A stretch of DNA of 64,000 bases from Suillus spraguei (lineage: Eukaryota; Basidiomycota; Agaricomycetes; Boletales; Suillaceae): positions 62,001 through 126,000 of the forward strand of contig JABCPU010000011.1 in the NCBI GenBank assembly GCA_016800925.1, written 5' to 3'. The translations under genes and the position numbers were made by a program. A model generated the notes under the pieces. That model was not told the origin of the DNA. It ran no database searches and worked only from the letters and a program-made list of their open reading frames with translations. This document shows, piece by piece, positions 45,832-59,020 of this stretch. The first letter of the stretch is position 1, and the number at the start of each line of letters is the position of its first letter.

Positions 45832-47910
45832 AACTCGGACGAAGGCAATGGGCCCTTTCGTTCGCTCTTGTGACTTCCCTTTTTTTTACTTGTGAGTCGT
45901 AGATCTCCTTGTGGTATTGGGACCGAAATGACGAAGTCGAACTCTGCAGGGGGTTTTGCCTATGGTGTATGAATATCCGCAATCTATTCTCCAGCTGATC
46001 AGAACCTTCGATAACAGCTTCTTGATGTGCTCAATGCACACTTCCAGACCGTATTCGGAATCTCCAAGCTTCAGAGCACGCTCCTACAACTGGCATACTT
46101 TGTAAGTGTCTAGTTCTTGGTAATGGTATGATCGATCTTATTAATCACGAGTTAGGGTGCCTATTTCGTGTGGGCACCATTCGCAGGTATATTCGTGAGT
46201 AGCATCGATGTTTTCTCAAGAGCGATACTGATTGAAGCAGATGAGACGAGTGGGATACAAGGTAACCTTTTGTCTGGAGATCCACAAACTAGATAACAAA
46301 CATATACATATTTCACTCACAGAAAGGCATTCATATCGGCCTTGGCTTGTACTCCATTGGTATTGGTATCCTCATTCATAAAATACACAGACTCACCATT
46401 TCTTAGGTGCTATATTCTTCTGGCCATCCGCAAAATACAAAAAGTATGGAGGGTTCGTCGGGAGTACATTCGTCATCGGTAATTTAACCCGCAAGCTATA
46501 TCATCATCGTGCTGATATCTTATCCTACCCAGGTTGCGGCCTTTCAACACTCGAGGTCGCGGCCAACTCCTACATATCTGTGCTTGGCACGCCTCAGTAT
46601 GCCGCCGCCCGTTTGAACTTCAGTCAAGGATTCCAAGGCATCGCATCCTTTGCTGGACCTTTGATTGCTTCGCGCTGGTTTTTCACTGGTGCTAATGCGA
46701 CCAGTCTTGGCACTGTGCAATGGTTTGTCTGATAATTTTTGCACAAGAGCCGTACTAAACTTTCATTAGGGTCTATCTCGCAGTTGCTGGCCTCGGCATA
46801 GTGCTTAATATACTATTTTTGTGAGGCAAATCTCTGCATGACGTACTAGTCCTCACCTTTGACAGCTTCTGCAACCTACCTGAAATCACAGAAGATGCTT
46901 TGGCTGAAGAGATAGATGAGGTTGGCATCACGGATGGCCAAGGACCTTTCTGGCAGCAATATCGTTGTATCTTCGGGTTTGTTGCCCAGACAGCCTATGT
47001 GTGCGTCCATCTAGTCCTCTCCAGCTTGTGTAGTAAGCCTTAGATATAGCGCAGCGGTGCACAAGTCACCATTGCCTCTTTCGCCGTCAACTTCCTCGTT
47101 GACCAAGGAATTGGTATCGATCAGTCAAAGGCTAGCCAGTTATTCTCGTTCTGCCAGATCACCTTCACCGTAGGACGGTGAGACGTGTCACGATTTTCTA
47201 CCTTAATCACTATGCTCAACTTATTGAATTATAGATTTGTTGGTGTAGTGATACTCAACTTTATCGACCCGGCCTTGTTGCTAGCTTTCTACGGGTTCTG
47301 TTGTTCACTGTTTTGCCTCTTGGTCTCTCAGCTTCCTGGGTATAGCGCTGTCGCATGTCTCTTCTGTCTGTTCTTCTTCGAATCCATTTGCTATCCTGTA
47401 CGTTCCTCCTCTTTTTAAGCTACAACTCATGTCTCGCGTACTTTCAGTGCATCTTTACCCTGGGTACTAAGAACCTCGGAGTGCACACTAAGCGGGGCTC
47501 TGGTCTTATTGTTATGGTGGGTCCTCTTGTTTTCTGGCTGTGTTCGATGCAAGGTTCTCACTAAACTCAGGGCGTCGGGGGAGGGGCTTGGTACCCACCT
47601 GCACAAGGTGCCCTTGCCGACAAGACAAACACCCGTCACTCGTATCTTGTCCCAACGTCCGGTTACATCGCCATGACCATTTACGCCATGTAAGATCCAG
47701 TATTTTCATGAATTTGCGTTGTTCTGAACTCCACACAGCGGCCTTGTTGTTGACCAAGCGAAAAAGAACGGATTCTCATTCCGCAACCGGGATGAGCTTA
47801 CCGCCAACTTGACAAACAATTTCTCCCCAACCGAATCGCCTGGTGATGCGAAAGGACGCTCGAGCAGTGAAAAAAAGATTTTGAGTGACGAATTAGTCAA
47901 GGTTGCATGA
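45832..47910 (+). CDS. MFS transporter, FHS (fucose/glucose-galactose permease) family
   Basis: About 13 exons, mostly with ~50-nt introns, give a continuous frame ending in EKKILSDELVKVA. The first traced exon reads LGRRQWALSFALVTSLFFTW, then GFAYGLLDVLNAHFQTVFGI, characteristic of FHS-family sugar permeases. Later segments include APFAGIFMRRVGYKKGIHIG, CGLSTLEVAANSYISVLG, LNFSQGFQGIASFAGP, and a typical C-terminal half ending in TIYAIGLVVDQAKKNG. The 12-helix pattern is intact. A sugar substrate (monosaccharide) is likely but not certain. The start codon and the first exon are not resolved, so the feature is 5'-uncertain. Confidence 0.85.
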
Positions 47911-48410
47911 AAATACATTTACAGTAGAGGAAGAATAGTATACCATGAACTCCTCAATTAGTAGTGCCGGTCAGCAGGGGCAAGAGCAAGGACACAAAGA
48001 AACCCCTGAACGAGATTGTTGAGAAGTCAATTACGCCGAAGGAGCAGAGAAGAAGAAAGCGAAAGGTGGCCCAGTAAAGAATGCGAAGGAAGCCCTCATT
48101 GGCAAAAAGCCAGATTGACCGTGATTATCTGTTGCCGGGTAGCATATATATATTGTTGGTGATACATGACTATTTGCGAGCTTGTTCAGTATTCCTTCAA
48201 CCTACATATATACTGCAAGTATTCTGTCCAAACTCCATTGTTTGTATTTTCTCATTGTCACTCATTTGTTACTCACCTGTAAGTATTGGTTGAGAAATGA
48301 CATCGTGAAGGTAAACACTACCTTCCTTTTATATCACTATTTCTGATCGGTACTGGTACATAGCTAATAATAGGTGCCAACCGCATTTCCCTCACTGCCA
48401 TACAGTATCA
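47911..48410. other. Intergenic, 3' flank of transporter
   Basis: A short Lys/Glu-rich stretch at 48000-48110 looks like a remnant of an extended C-terminus, but no frame is supported. Confidence 0.35.
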
Positions 48411-49629
48411 ATGGCCAGTATTAGGAAGTCCACAAAACTGCGTATACCACATTCTCAAGATGATTGCGAGCTGGTTGGGATTCTGGAACAACTAGCACCT
48501 AAAGAGTCCACGAAGGGCAGAAAGCTCGCCCTGGTATGATGATTCCGATATTTACAAAATTAGTTGACTCATTGTATGTTCCAGATACTTCATGGGGTTC
48601 TGGGGTACATTCCTACTATGTCTACTCCTTATCTCTTCTTATCGCACTCCAGGCATAAAGATTACTTGTTCCAAAAGCGTCTCGCACTATGTTTCCCGAT
48701 GGACTCATTCAGATTTGATTTTCGGTCCGTCAACCGTTCGTCTTGGCGTCAATCCCCATTCATATAGAGCAGTGGCAATCACGAAAGTGGGGGCAAAATG
48801 GGTGGACTTGTGGAATGGGCCGAGGACCTTGTGACAATCGTTTCTTACCTCCGCAATACGTATGGGTACGAGATTGATGTAGTGGTGGGCCATTCTCGTG
48901 GTTCTTTGGTTGGGATGTATTGGCTATGCACGTCCGAAGAAGGTCAACGTGCCCGTGCCATGGTCAATGTATCAGGCCGTTACCGAATGCATGTGAGAGA
49001 AATAACTTCCCGCGTGCTGCAAAATAACTGAAATAGCCGTGATTAGCGAGTTTACGGTAGGCTTAATAGTTTCAAAGTCCAGGCAGTCGGTCATCTAATC
49101 CTGATTTCTAGACGTTGCCGAGGCCTACAAAGAGCAGTGGGGCGCCAAAGGTTACTACGAGCGCACCGTAACAGTTGCTCGACAAGCAGTCGTGGAAAGG
49201 ATCTATCCACGAGATCTAGAGGAGGCCTCTCAGTGGAATACCGCAATCGTCTGGGACAAATTTCCTGGTCAAATAGATGTTCTGACAATACATGGTCTCG
49301 CCGATAAGACAGTTCCTACGTGAGTGTTTGCCAATTGATAGCAGATGACAGCAGGGAATGAAAATCACCACTGCTTCAGGTATGATGCGGTTATTTACTC
49401 TCGAGCACTTGGCGCCAGAACGCCTGGAACCCACAACCTCCATTTAATAGAGGAGGCCGATCATAATTTTATAAATGTGAATATCAATTCTTATCGTCGT
49501 AGCTACTACTAACAATATACTTAGCGACAAGACGAGGTCGTAGACTGCATCCTGGAGTGGTGGGATGCTCTTAACCAGGGACGCTTGAAAGCTGGTATAT
49601 TGATGACAGGTTTACGTGGTAAACTGTGA
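48411..49629 (+). CDS. Alpha/beta hydrolase (serine-hydrolase type) with a 10-nt microexon
   Basis: Eight exons (48411-48533, 48585-48604, 48653-48724, 48773-48992, 49047-49056, 49112-49319, 49380-49476, 49525-49629) sum to 855 nt, giving 284 aa. The fold's motifs occur in order: LILHGVLGHKDYLFQ, FRFDFRGNHES (oxyanion side), VVVGHSRGSLVGMYW with nucleophile Ser in GHSRG, LTIHGLADKTVP (acid), and EEADHNF (His). Two exons are very short: 20 nt and a 10-nt microexon at 49047-49056. Without the microexon the total is not a multiple of three, so it is needed. Cytosolic, with no signal peptide. Similar fungal proteins are called serine aminopeptidase-like hydrolases; the substrate is unknown. Confidence 0.86.
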
Positions 49630-50221
49630 CTGCGAGTGCCTGGTCCTGCAAAAACTATTCGAATGTACGTTATTTTTCTTGGACACTAAGAAGTGGAAGT
49701 GTATTCAGCGAGTCCACCGTAAGCTGGCCACGCCATTCTTTGGACTACCTGGTGAATTTTGTGCGCGCCGCGTCATAGGCCCTGATGTTCAACAGTTTCA
49801 CCCCTTAGATACATCAAGAAGTATTTTTATTACATTTTTCATGGCATGGAAAAACCAGAAAACTTGAACACCATCAGCCTAGATGACCAATCGTAGTATA
49901 CTACTTTTCATGATAAAGTCATGAGAAGTTCTGTCGCTAAAAAATTAAATTACAACAAATAAGCACGTTAAACAATTCGGACACAGTTCTATGATCCTTT
50001 GCTGGCGGTGATGTGAGTCGCAATGTCAGAATGTTGTCATCAATCCCTCATTAACGTAGCATAAATTTGCGTTCATCCATGCATGCGTCTGTCTTGACAA
50101 GTGGCATATAAATAGCTATAAGCACAATTATATTTTTCTATAATTCACCCCCACCCCAACCTCACCAGTATAGGTTGAGTTATAATGATCACGATATTGC
50201 GAACTCATGAGTTCACAGATG
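49630..50221. other. Intergenic, nothing firm
   Basis: AT-rich sequence with no gene. Confidence 0.4.
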
Positions 50222-50500
50222 CATTATGCCATGTAAGATCCCTTTTCAAGTTCACGTGTCCTAACCTCTACTCAGTGGTATTGTTATTGACCGGACGAGG
50301 AAGAGTGGATATCCCGCAACTGCGACAAAGCTGTCTGCCATGCATGCGGTTGGTTGCCGTCTAACCTCCCAATGGCGCTAAAGCACGCTTGAACAGTGAA
50401 AAGAGGGTATCCAGTGACGAATTGATTGCAGTCACATGAGAAGTGGAGGTCTTGACCAAGAAGAGTATACCATGATCCCCTCGATTAGTAAAGGCATTCA
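50222..50500 (+). pseudogene. Decayed copy of the MFS transporter 3' end
   Basis: This segment matches the last exons of the transporter at about 47685-47965 base by base at a lower identity. It includes a GCCATGTAAGATCC-type donor, the acceptor-flanked exon with GTTATTGACCGG (cf. GTTGTTGACCAA), the stop region, and the trailing GAAGAGTATACCATG (cf. GAATAGTATACCATG). The upstream exons are absent and frame-breaking changes are present. It is a direct-orientation relic of a tandem segmental duplication that now lies beyond the hydrolase gene. Confidence 0.75.
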
Positions 50501-50649
50501 ATACCATTCAGGTGTTATCTCATGTACACGTATCGACTGTTTGTAAAATGCTGCTGTAATTCCGAACGAGTATTTGATGCTGGGCGAGCCTGTTAGATGT
50601 ATTACACAGCCGACGTCCTTGAACCTGCTATACGATCCACGATCTGCTC

Positions 50650-51232
50650 TCATTGTTTAACCTGAACGTTCAGCCATATCAATAAAGAACTCTTACAGGT
50701 CGAATGTATGACAATGACAATAGGTTGCCGATGAATGGTAGTTGACGCAGGAATGTCACGACCACGGGAAAGAAGTCGCTGAACCTGGCTATCAGATTTG
50801 TTTCTTCATCACGAAATGCTGCACATACCCAAACAAGTTTAAGAAACCAAATATCTCGACAATCATTCCAATGAATGCATACTTCATGAACACAAGCAGA
50901 ATACCGCCAATGAAGCATGCTGTTCCTCGGAGCTTCTGCTTCCGCGCGAAGAAGTAGAATGTCTTTTGAGGGCCAATAATCAAGGTGAGACCAGACAGGA
51001 AGAGCATCTGTGCAAAAGCTTAGTACGAGCAAAGAATGGAAGGCGGGAACTGGGGTTACATACATTTCCTAGCGCTAACAAAGCGGCGTCGAAGAACAGC
51101 ATGACACCAAGGAACATGAATAGTGTCCCGAAGGTCGTAAGGGCCACGCCAATTTCTGAGACGTATAATTCTCATTCAACAGTCAAAGCGGACAGCTTGG
51201 ATAAACTCACTTTGCGCATCAGTCAACCACAT
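50650..51232 (-). CDS. GOT1: Got1 vesicle transport protein
   Basis: Five exons (51211-51232, 51064-51155, 50829-51007, 50697-50778, 50650-50661) sum to 387 nt, giving 128 aa. It starts MWLTDAQ, then [40 protein letters not shown], and [20 protein letters not shown]. Four transmembrane helices are expected. Got1 assists fusion at the Golgi and ER-to-Golgi transport. The last coding exon is only 12 nt (VKQ and stop); a read-through version ending RPVRVLY is also possible. Confidence 0.92.
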
Positions 51233-51795
51233 GTCTCCAGAGTTCAAGGGTGTGCTGTGCTGAAAACTTCTAGGATCTTTGAGGAGCGTAGTTATCCCTG
51301 GAGAGAGCAATGACACGAGAAATTGAGACTCAGACTGTGGGCAAGGTGTATTCCAAATTGCAATTACACAGTGCACCAAGTATTAGGTTCGTGAACACGC
51401 GTCACTGACACGTCACATTATTACCGTTAAGACTTAGACTATATAATACTACCTTTGAGGAAGTGAACTACGGTCAAGCGTTCTACATAGATGACAGATT
51501 GTCTTGTGATACTAAAAGTACTCAGGTTTAAGGCCATCAGAGATAATAAACCTGGTTATGACTCTGTGAAGAAATGAAGACTTCAAGACACCGATAGCTT
51601 TCAAGTACACTGGAGAAGTGAATAGTATCGGATTGTCCAAGATGGTACACCAGTCGTGTCCAACGATGAAAAATTGACAATAATGGTATGTATAGATCTG
51701 AAATATTTGTCAGTTTAATGAGTGAGGGTGAACGAGGAGACATGTCACAGACATTCCACCCGCCAGCTAAGATCCAAAGCCCCAGTATGGACGCC
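51233..51795. other. Intergenic, nothing recognised
   Basis: About 560 bp between Got1 and a convergent-side neighbour. No gene was seen. Confidence 0.4.
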
Positions 51796-53224
51796 TCAAG
51801 CACTCTCTCCATGCCGCCGTTGCTCCTTGGCGGCAATAACTCTATCGTACGACTCCCTCAACGGACTTCGGTGCGCAAGGATGGACACGTGTGCACTAAG
51901 GTAGGGTGGTGGGAGTAACGGGTGTACAGTCTCAAGATTGGTGTACAGACTAGCTGCAGGAAAATGCGAGGTATATTGCGGCGTTGACGGACGGGTGGTG
52001 GGAAGCTGTGCAAGTGACGACAACGCTTGTACAGAGCTCGATGAAGTTGATGACATGGATGACAGGGTGCGAGTGCGGTCGTGTACAGCCTTGAAATGGA
52101 GTGGTTGGATATGTGCTTGAGTTGGAAGAGTGACCACCGAATGTGCGGATGATATTGATGTTCTGCGGTTAGGTGGTGGAGCATATGCAGTCTTGATACT
52201 CGACGGCGATGTGCATATTCTATCCTCCGTATCATGGGTCTGGGTGGTGGATATATGCGCTGGAGCAGCTTCAGATGTGATAGTGAGTGGGGCGAGAGGT
52301 ACCATCCGTGGTGTCACTGGAGCTGTATGGCCATATGACTGACCTCGGATAAGTGGGTGTGGGCGTAATGGTGCATCATTTCTGCTTGTTGTCGAATGAG
52401 TAGATGGCGGGCGCGTGACTGATTGACGCTTGTGTGGGTGCGAGCGATGAATAGGTGAGGTGTTCTCTGAACGAGTCTCCATGATATGGCGCTCAGGAGA
52501 AGGGTTCTGAGAGAGATTAGATCGTTTCACTTGATGCCTAGATGTGGCTAGTGCTGGAACCGGCGATGCACGTACAGCTGACACAGCTACAGCTGATGAC
52601 GCTCGAGCTGGCGCCTCGGAGGGACGTATGGTAGGCACCCGAGACATAGAGGGTGGCTGTGGTCTTGGAGTTTCGGGTCGATGTATGGGTTCATCAATGA
52701 GCGGGGCCGCAGGGAGCGAATGTTTGTGCGTCTCGACCGGTGTCCGGGACCTGCTACTGTCAGAGCTCACACTGCTCGGAGTCGCTGCCCCACTCTCGCT
52801 AGAGACCCACTCATCGTCTTCATCCGCACTTTGGCTAGCGATAGTAAATCCAGCTTTAGGTTTGCCGGCTGTCTGCCGCTGGTTTGAGGGAGGGATATGC
52901 CGCTGCGCTTGAACTGGTACCTGCTCCCTTGAAGCAAGACGTGTTGAGCTATTCACTCGAAGAGGATACGGTGAAGTATTTCTTGAATGCGACTAAACGG
53001 AAGTGATTACGCGGTTCAGCCAGAATTCTTGAGGGGTCAGCATTGACGTGACGCACATCATGAACTAAGCCGTTTTTCTTCGTTCTTTCGGCTTGCTTCG
53101 CTGGAACGGGATCTTTCTGCGTAAATTGAAGGTTCAGTGCTGCTTTGGAGGAGCCTCCCGATGATGAACGGGAGTGTGTACGAGGGAGGCCCGCTGCGCC
53201 AGCGCGGTGAGCTTTGGGAGGCAT
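51796..53224 (-). CDS. Unrecognised Ser/Thr/Pro-rich protein
   Basis: Two exons are joined in phase across a 50-nt intron (donor GTATCC near 52976). The first starts MPPKAHRAGAAGLPRTHSRS and has VHDVRHVNADPSRILAEPRN followed by HFRLVAFKKYF. The second begins VPVQAQRHIPPSNQRQTAGK, has ADEDDEWVSSESGAATPS, and is very rich in Ser, Pro and Thr to its end at KEQRRHGESA. The exon-1 block looks like a conserved basidiomycete motif. No known domain is recognised. The regulator-like composition is only suggestive. Confidence 0.65.
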
Positions 53225-56200
53225 GTAAGAGATTGAGCAGGATTATTGGGTCTCCGCTGACTGATCACTGTAATTTACAGTCCCGACAACAAACAACAAC
53301 CATCATGCTTGCCAAATGTCATGCCCGCCGGGAGACAACGGACGTTTTTCCTCCAGAATAGTGCTTGGGAGTTTGAGGCTTGTGCAAGGCATGTGCCCGT
53401 TCATCTATCACCATGCCCTTCACGCTAACTCAGTGGTGCTGAATCTCGTGTCCAACACAACTTTTTTAGGCCTCGAGTCTGCATCTCTGCATATATTTTC
53501 TCTGTGAAAAGAGCACCAGGAAAGTCAACATTTGCATCATGCTATGGAGCTGCTCGACATCTGTCTCTCCCACCGCTTACAGTGGTAAGTATATGGGATC
53601 CAAATACATAAGTGAAGGGCACAATTCAGTGAGTAGCTGTCCGAATTAAGTTCAAATATTTCATCACAAAATGAACATCGGGAATCAGAATAAGTTCTCC
53701 AGTTCCGACAGGTGCGTTTCCATCCTCACGGTCTGGTTGAGTTCTAATAGTAATATCGTGTAACTATCACATAGAGAAAAATACATGAACCGTCTATCCT
53801 CTATTCCCCAGATCATCATGGACTGTGAATTGTTACCAGTGACATGAGAATGCCCCAGGCACGTCAGGAAGCCAAGGAAAAGGGAAAGACCCGTAGAATG
53901 TTGTCTGGTCAGGCATCAGCCTTTGTTTTTTTGGATCAAAAGGAGCATCGCATCCGAGTTGCTCAGTTATTGGACCCGGATGTACTTATTCGTATTCACC
54001 AGTCGCAGCCTATGCCTTTAGCGGCACAATCGTTATTCTTTTGGCCCTCATTATCGCGAGACGGTCCAAAACCTGTGATAGGCAGTACCCTCCACATAAA
54101 AGTATCAGTGAACCTTGGTTGGGATACACAGTCTGGAATAATATATACGGTAGGTCTGCATATGCTGGTGGTCAGAGACTCATGTACCCGAACGCAAACT
54201 CCTCAGAGAGTGGCTATCCTCTGACCATTTCTTTTTCACAAGCTGACATCAATTTTATCAAGTGTAGGTCCCTCGGTCAGACATATCGCCGCCTGGTTTC
54301 CCGGTGCAAACATGATGCATTGTACTAAAAAGTTGGCCTAAAAGGTGCTTGATGTGCCTTTCGAGTTTACCGAATTCAAGATCGTGACTGCTTTCACGAT
54401 TTATTGCAAGTAACATTGTAGCTGACTTGGTCTAGGAAGCAAGGACCGCTCCACAAACTATGGTGTCCGATTTCTTGGTGCCAATAGACGAGGATAACCT
54501 TGAAAATATATATATTGCACAGGAGTTCGCAATCAAGCCGGCTGCGGGGACGGCATACATCAGCGAGTCCCATGAAACCCTTTCTTACACCTGCACTGAT
54601 ATTTTACCCGTTGCACCTATAGCCAGAATCGAAACAGTGTACTTAAGACCCTTTTGTTAAATACTAAGAAATAATACAAATACAGAGCTTGTCGGTGTCG
54701 CATGCACTCATTCTCGCCATCGTTCTCCACCCAGAAGTTCACGCAAAATCCAGTCCAAAATTGACGTTTTGTAATAGGTTTGAAAAGGTTGCCATGCTTG
54801 GAAGATAGTCCTTCAAAACAAATACCTTATGTCGAAGCTATCCTAGGAGATATGGATATGCTAAGATAGAAACCTGTGATACCACCAGGTATGTATCATC
54901 TCATCAAGAGTTGATGATATATTGCTCTAGTCATGCAGGGATCCCTCATACTACGTCAAGCTAAGATATAATTCAAGGCTACTGGATACCAAAGGATTTG
55001 TACTTACACATTCAGCGATGGATCTTATTGACTCTGGCAGAAACATGAGTCATCATCATTTATTAGTAGTATGTGGTTTCTCCTTTTCGTTTTAAATGAC
55101 CATGCCTTCTTGCAGGGCGATGAATGAAACTGTTGACTTTGGACAGGTCCTGGACGGTATGTTGTAGGTTGCCATTCTTTCGATCTTTGCAAGTTTTCGT
55201 ACAGAGAAGGAAGGGTGTCGACGGCTGTGAGATTAAGGTGAAGTCACAGTCTACAACTGGGATAGCGCTATTCGTCGATTACATTGACCTTTCTTATTTT
55301 GCAAGTTCATCTATCATACGTTCCAAAGAGCAAGCATCACGATGATGCATCCCGCAATGAGATAAGTCTACTACATCCAGTTTCATGACTGGAATTACCT
55401 ATCAATGATGATTCGGATTCCGCATTCACAACGGACCGTGCCGCATTAACGTTACTGCCTGCAATCGTTCCACTAAACTTCTCGGATATCGGTAATGAGT
55501 GTTGATCAAAACATGCCAGCTTCGTCCGAGATAGCAACGCTGGGCTCAAATCTTTCGCACCGGGAAAGCACTAGGACACGAACCTTGGGAGGCCTGGGCC
55601 AAGGAAGTTTTCGCGTGTGGCAACAGTAAATATAGCATGCTGGGAGTGTCTCTTCGCTGCAACGTGTGTCGGGTATGTCGGAGCCAAAGATTTTGCCTGG
55701 GAGCATTAACCAAGTACGAGCGATGGAAAGATAGTACAACGAGGACTTGGTCTCACCATCCATATCCTTCTAACTTCAAGCACTGTCGACGGTCATTGCC
55801 ACCGAGGTCTGTCTCAAGTTAACCAGCAGCATATTTGTAAGATAGAGAAGCTGTCTACAATAAGTATATGGACTTCTGCGATGTCATCGTCCTGGACATA
55901 ACTGCATACTGGATAATCGCCCTGATATTCTGTAAGCAATCTGGTGTACTATAGCAATAAATAATAAGACAGTGAAACCACACAAACTAAGAAACGAGAA
56001 CTGACAAGGAAACTCCCGCGGTGAAACCGCACTGTTTGTATAAAGGCCTCAAGTTCCTACATATGAATCCCAGGTAACCGATATGTCATGCGCTTAGATG
56101 CGGTATTATCATATCGACTGTCAGATGATAAGCACTGTTATTGGAGAGTCTAAGTACCATGGTTGGGCGATGTCACGGCTTGTCACAGGCTACAATTGGA

Positions 56201-58800
56201 AGTCCTCGGCTCTGTGCTCGATACTTTCTACACACTCCTTAAGTCTTGCAAATAGCACCCTTTTTCTGACGAAATCTGCCTGAAACTTGTTAAAGCAATG
56301 CCCGACATCTTGGCTGTACGACACTGAAAAGCTCCATTAAGTTCGTTCTCGCCAGTCACAATCTGCCATAGAAGCCTGAGGTGTCGGCAATGTCACTTGA
56401 AATAAGAGCTCAATCCAAGGTCATGCGTCAGGCTGGATGAGAAGTTGGCACCACAGAAGTTCCATCGTTAATAATGAATGCATTGAATAGTGTATTCTTG
56501 CTACTTCTGGGATGATGTGCATATCGTACTTCTAGCGCCATGGTGAGTCACACTCATTTATCGAACCACCACTGCTCCTCTGGTATTTTACCGAGACACC
56601 ATCTAAACTCAGAGGTCTGGGGATCTCCAGGAGATAAGCTCAGGGACAAGCACCAAGAAGGTATGCAGAATCCTCAGGTCCGGGTCCTCGAATCACTTAT
56701 CAAACATCCCGTCACACACTAGGACACCGCCAGGCTACCCGATCATCAATCTGCTCCACACCATATGATCAGTACAAAAGCCGAGTGCAAATCGGCAAAT
56801 TCTATTCGGTGCTAAGTCTTAGCAATGAAAGTGCTTCGTTGATATGGTTCCTGGTGGCCAGCATGAAAACATGAGGTCACCAAATATGAAGATTGTCAGT
56901 GGATGATATCAATACTTCAGGATTAATCGTGGTGGAAGAGATGTATTTTTCTTCTATGTCACTATCAGATATCGCATGGCTTTTTTATCACCAACGTCAT
57001 CTTTTCGAGTAAGTGTGGTTTAGGTTTAGTTGTACGCCAGTCCCGAGCTTAAAATGTGTTGAATAGCAGAATCCCTGTCCAAGCCGGAAATGAAGAGGGA
57101 AGGTAAGAGTAGCGGACGCGAACTATGGATCCCCTTCGCCACCGATTAGCAAGAAACAGGTGCGAGATCGCAAAGAATGATACACTTAGAGGAAATCGAT
57201 CTAGGGCAATCTAACCTGTAACACGATCGCATTGCCATATTGCATACCCTATGGTCTGCACAAGCTGCATTTACTGTAAACATGCAGGCGGCCCTACGAA
57301 CAAGGCGAATAGAAGTGCAAAGGGCTGTATGAAAGGGACAATCCGACAGGAAGAGCTTGTTAATGAATCGAAAGAAGACTTGCCTTCACCGGCCCTTTCA
57401 TCAAACGTCAGTTCAGTAAATTGCACCCCCTCATGGTACTACTCATAGTTAACCCCATCACTAACGGGTATTATTTATGAGGAACGCCCAGTTGCAAGGT
57501 TCGAAGACGCCGTTGTTCGATGGGCGCAATTGCACTGCAAATAAGAGCATCCGCATACTCATGATATTATTGACACAAGGCGCAGCACAATATCGTCTTT
57601 AGGTTCTTGGCAACGGTTGGTACTTTCTCAGTAGTCACGCATACGATGGGATAACTAGAAAGGGTCTGCTGTGCGCGCCCAGTTCGCCTCACGGGTTTAT
57701 GAAAATGAAACCCTTCCTGCCATTGCAGGGTGCTATATGGGGTTGAGCGAAGTGAAGTGTGCTAGTGAGTGATTACCCAGTGTATGGGATCTACGATATG
57801 CTCGTCAGCGCAACGAGACAAAAGCTAGCTGGCCTTTGAGCCCTTAGCTGACCATAAGAAGACGGGCATTCCATTCTTTATTTTTTTTGTTTTGTTGTAA
57901 GCTGACCTACCAGTTCCCTAGACACCAAATTCGATCAGCAACGATGACGCTCTTATCTCGTCATTGATTACAAGCAATCAGAATGAGGGCGAAAACCTCT
58001 GACTGCGGCTACGTCGCTAGAAATGGATAAGGAATTATAAGGCCATCCTGTGATTGCGTTTGGTGTTTCCTCCAAAGCGCAGAGGCACACTTCACCCGGG
58101 CCTGATCGCAAGGGCCTAATCCATCATTATTCAGGGGATGTCGTGTACACTTGTTACTATGAATCGCTCACAAATCAAACGATACTTGCAAGGGCATGCA
58201 CGATCATGATGTTCCTGGAAGGTGAAACTTTGAAGAGTTGCCATCGCAAGGCTTGGAGACATGAGCAACCTGAGCATGTCACAGAGGCACAACTTGAAGA
58301 AACATCCGCATGTCTATTGAAAATGGGGGATGATTTACTCACATAGCGCCATGATAGCTTACACGCATTGATCGAAGCTTCGTCTCAGCCTCAGTGTATA
58401 AATTACAGTATAACAGGAACTTGTCGGAAGGGCGGCCCGTGCCTGCGGGGTATGTACACCGTGTGCAGTCAGGTACGGTCGCAGGCTGACGCGTTCGAAT
58501 ACTACGGTCACAACAACAAGCTCACCCACACGCACATAAGTATAGGTATTAGGGATTGGTCAGATCAACTGAATTTATTTACCACCAAGCGTTTTCCAAA
58601 AAGGAAATAAAGAAGCCCTAGAAAATAGACAAAGTTACGTAATTTCCACGAAGCTTGTGCACGTCATATGTTCATGCAGTATGCTAACTATACTTGACGG
58701 GTTTGTCAATCTTGCCTTGTGTTCTCCTAGCACTCTCCCACTGTATTATGGGATACACATCCACTTTGTTACTTCCATCGTGCCGTACTAATTGCGGATA
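53225..58800. other. Gene-poor region, no supportable gene
   Basis: About 5.6 kb. Short frames at 53844-54224 (+), 54460-54660 (+), 55637-55822 (+), 57251-57448 (+) and 58050-58346 (+) do not join by splicing to recognised proteins. Some stretches look coding-like but broken, consistent with decayed sequence. No inverted-repeat element or tRNA was found here. Confidence 0.4.
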
Positions 58801-58804
58801 GACG

Positions 58805-59020
58805 ATGGATGCGCTCGCAGCGGCTGCAAAACAATCTTGTCGTTATGTTGATGACCTTTATTCATCCCGGAAAAATTACACTGCCAATCACCTCTCCGAA
58901 TACTGGAATCCGAACCGTGTCTTTATTCAGACATACCAGCCTATCACAACAAGGTTCGTCGAACCCGATGATCAGGTGCTTAATATGAACCGACAATTCC
59001 TGGAAGATCCGGGGCCGTGA
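58805..59020 (+). pseudogene. Small open frame next to a repeat, possibly a gene fragment
   Basis: The 71-aa frame starts MDALAAAAKQSCRYVDDLYS and ends RQFLEDPGP. It is directly followed by a diverged direct repeat (59015-59680). It reads protein-like but no family is recognised and no downstream exon continues it. Confidence 0.3.
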
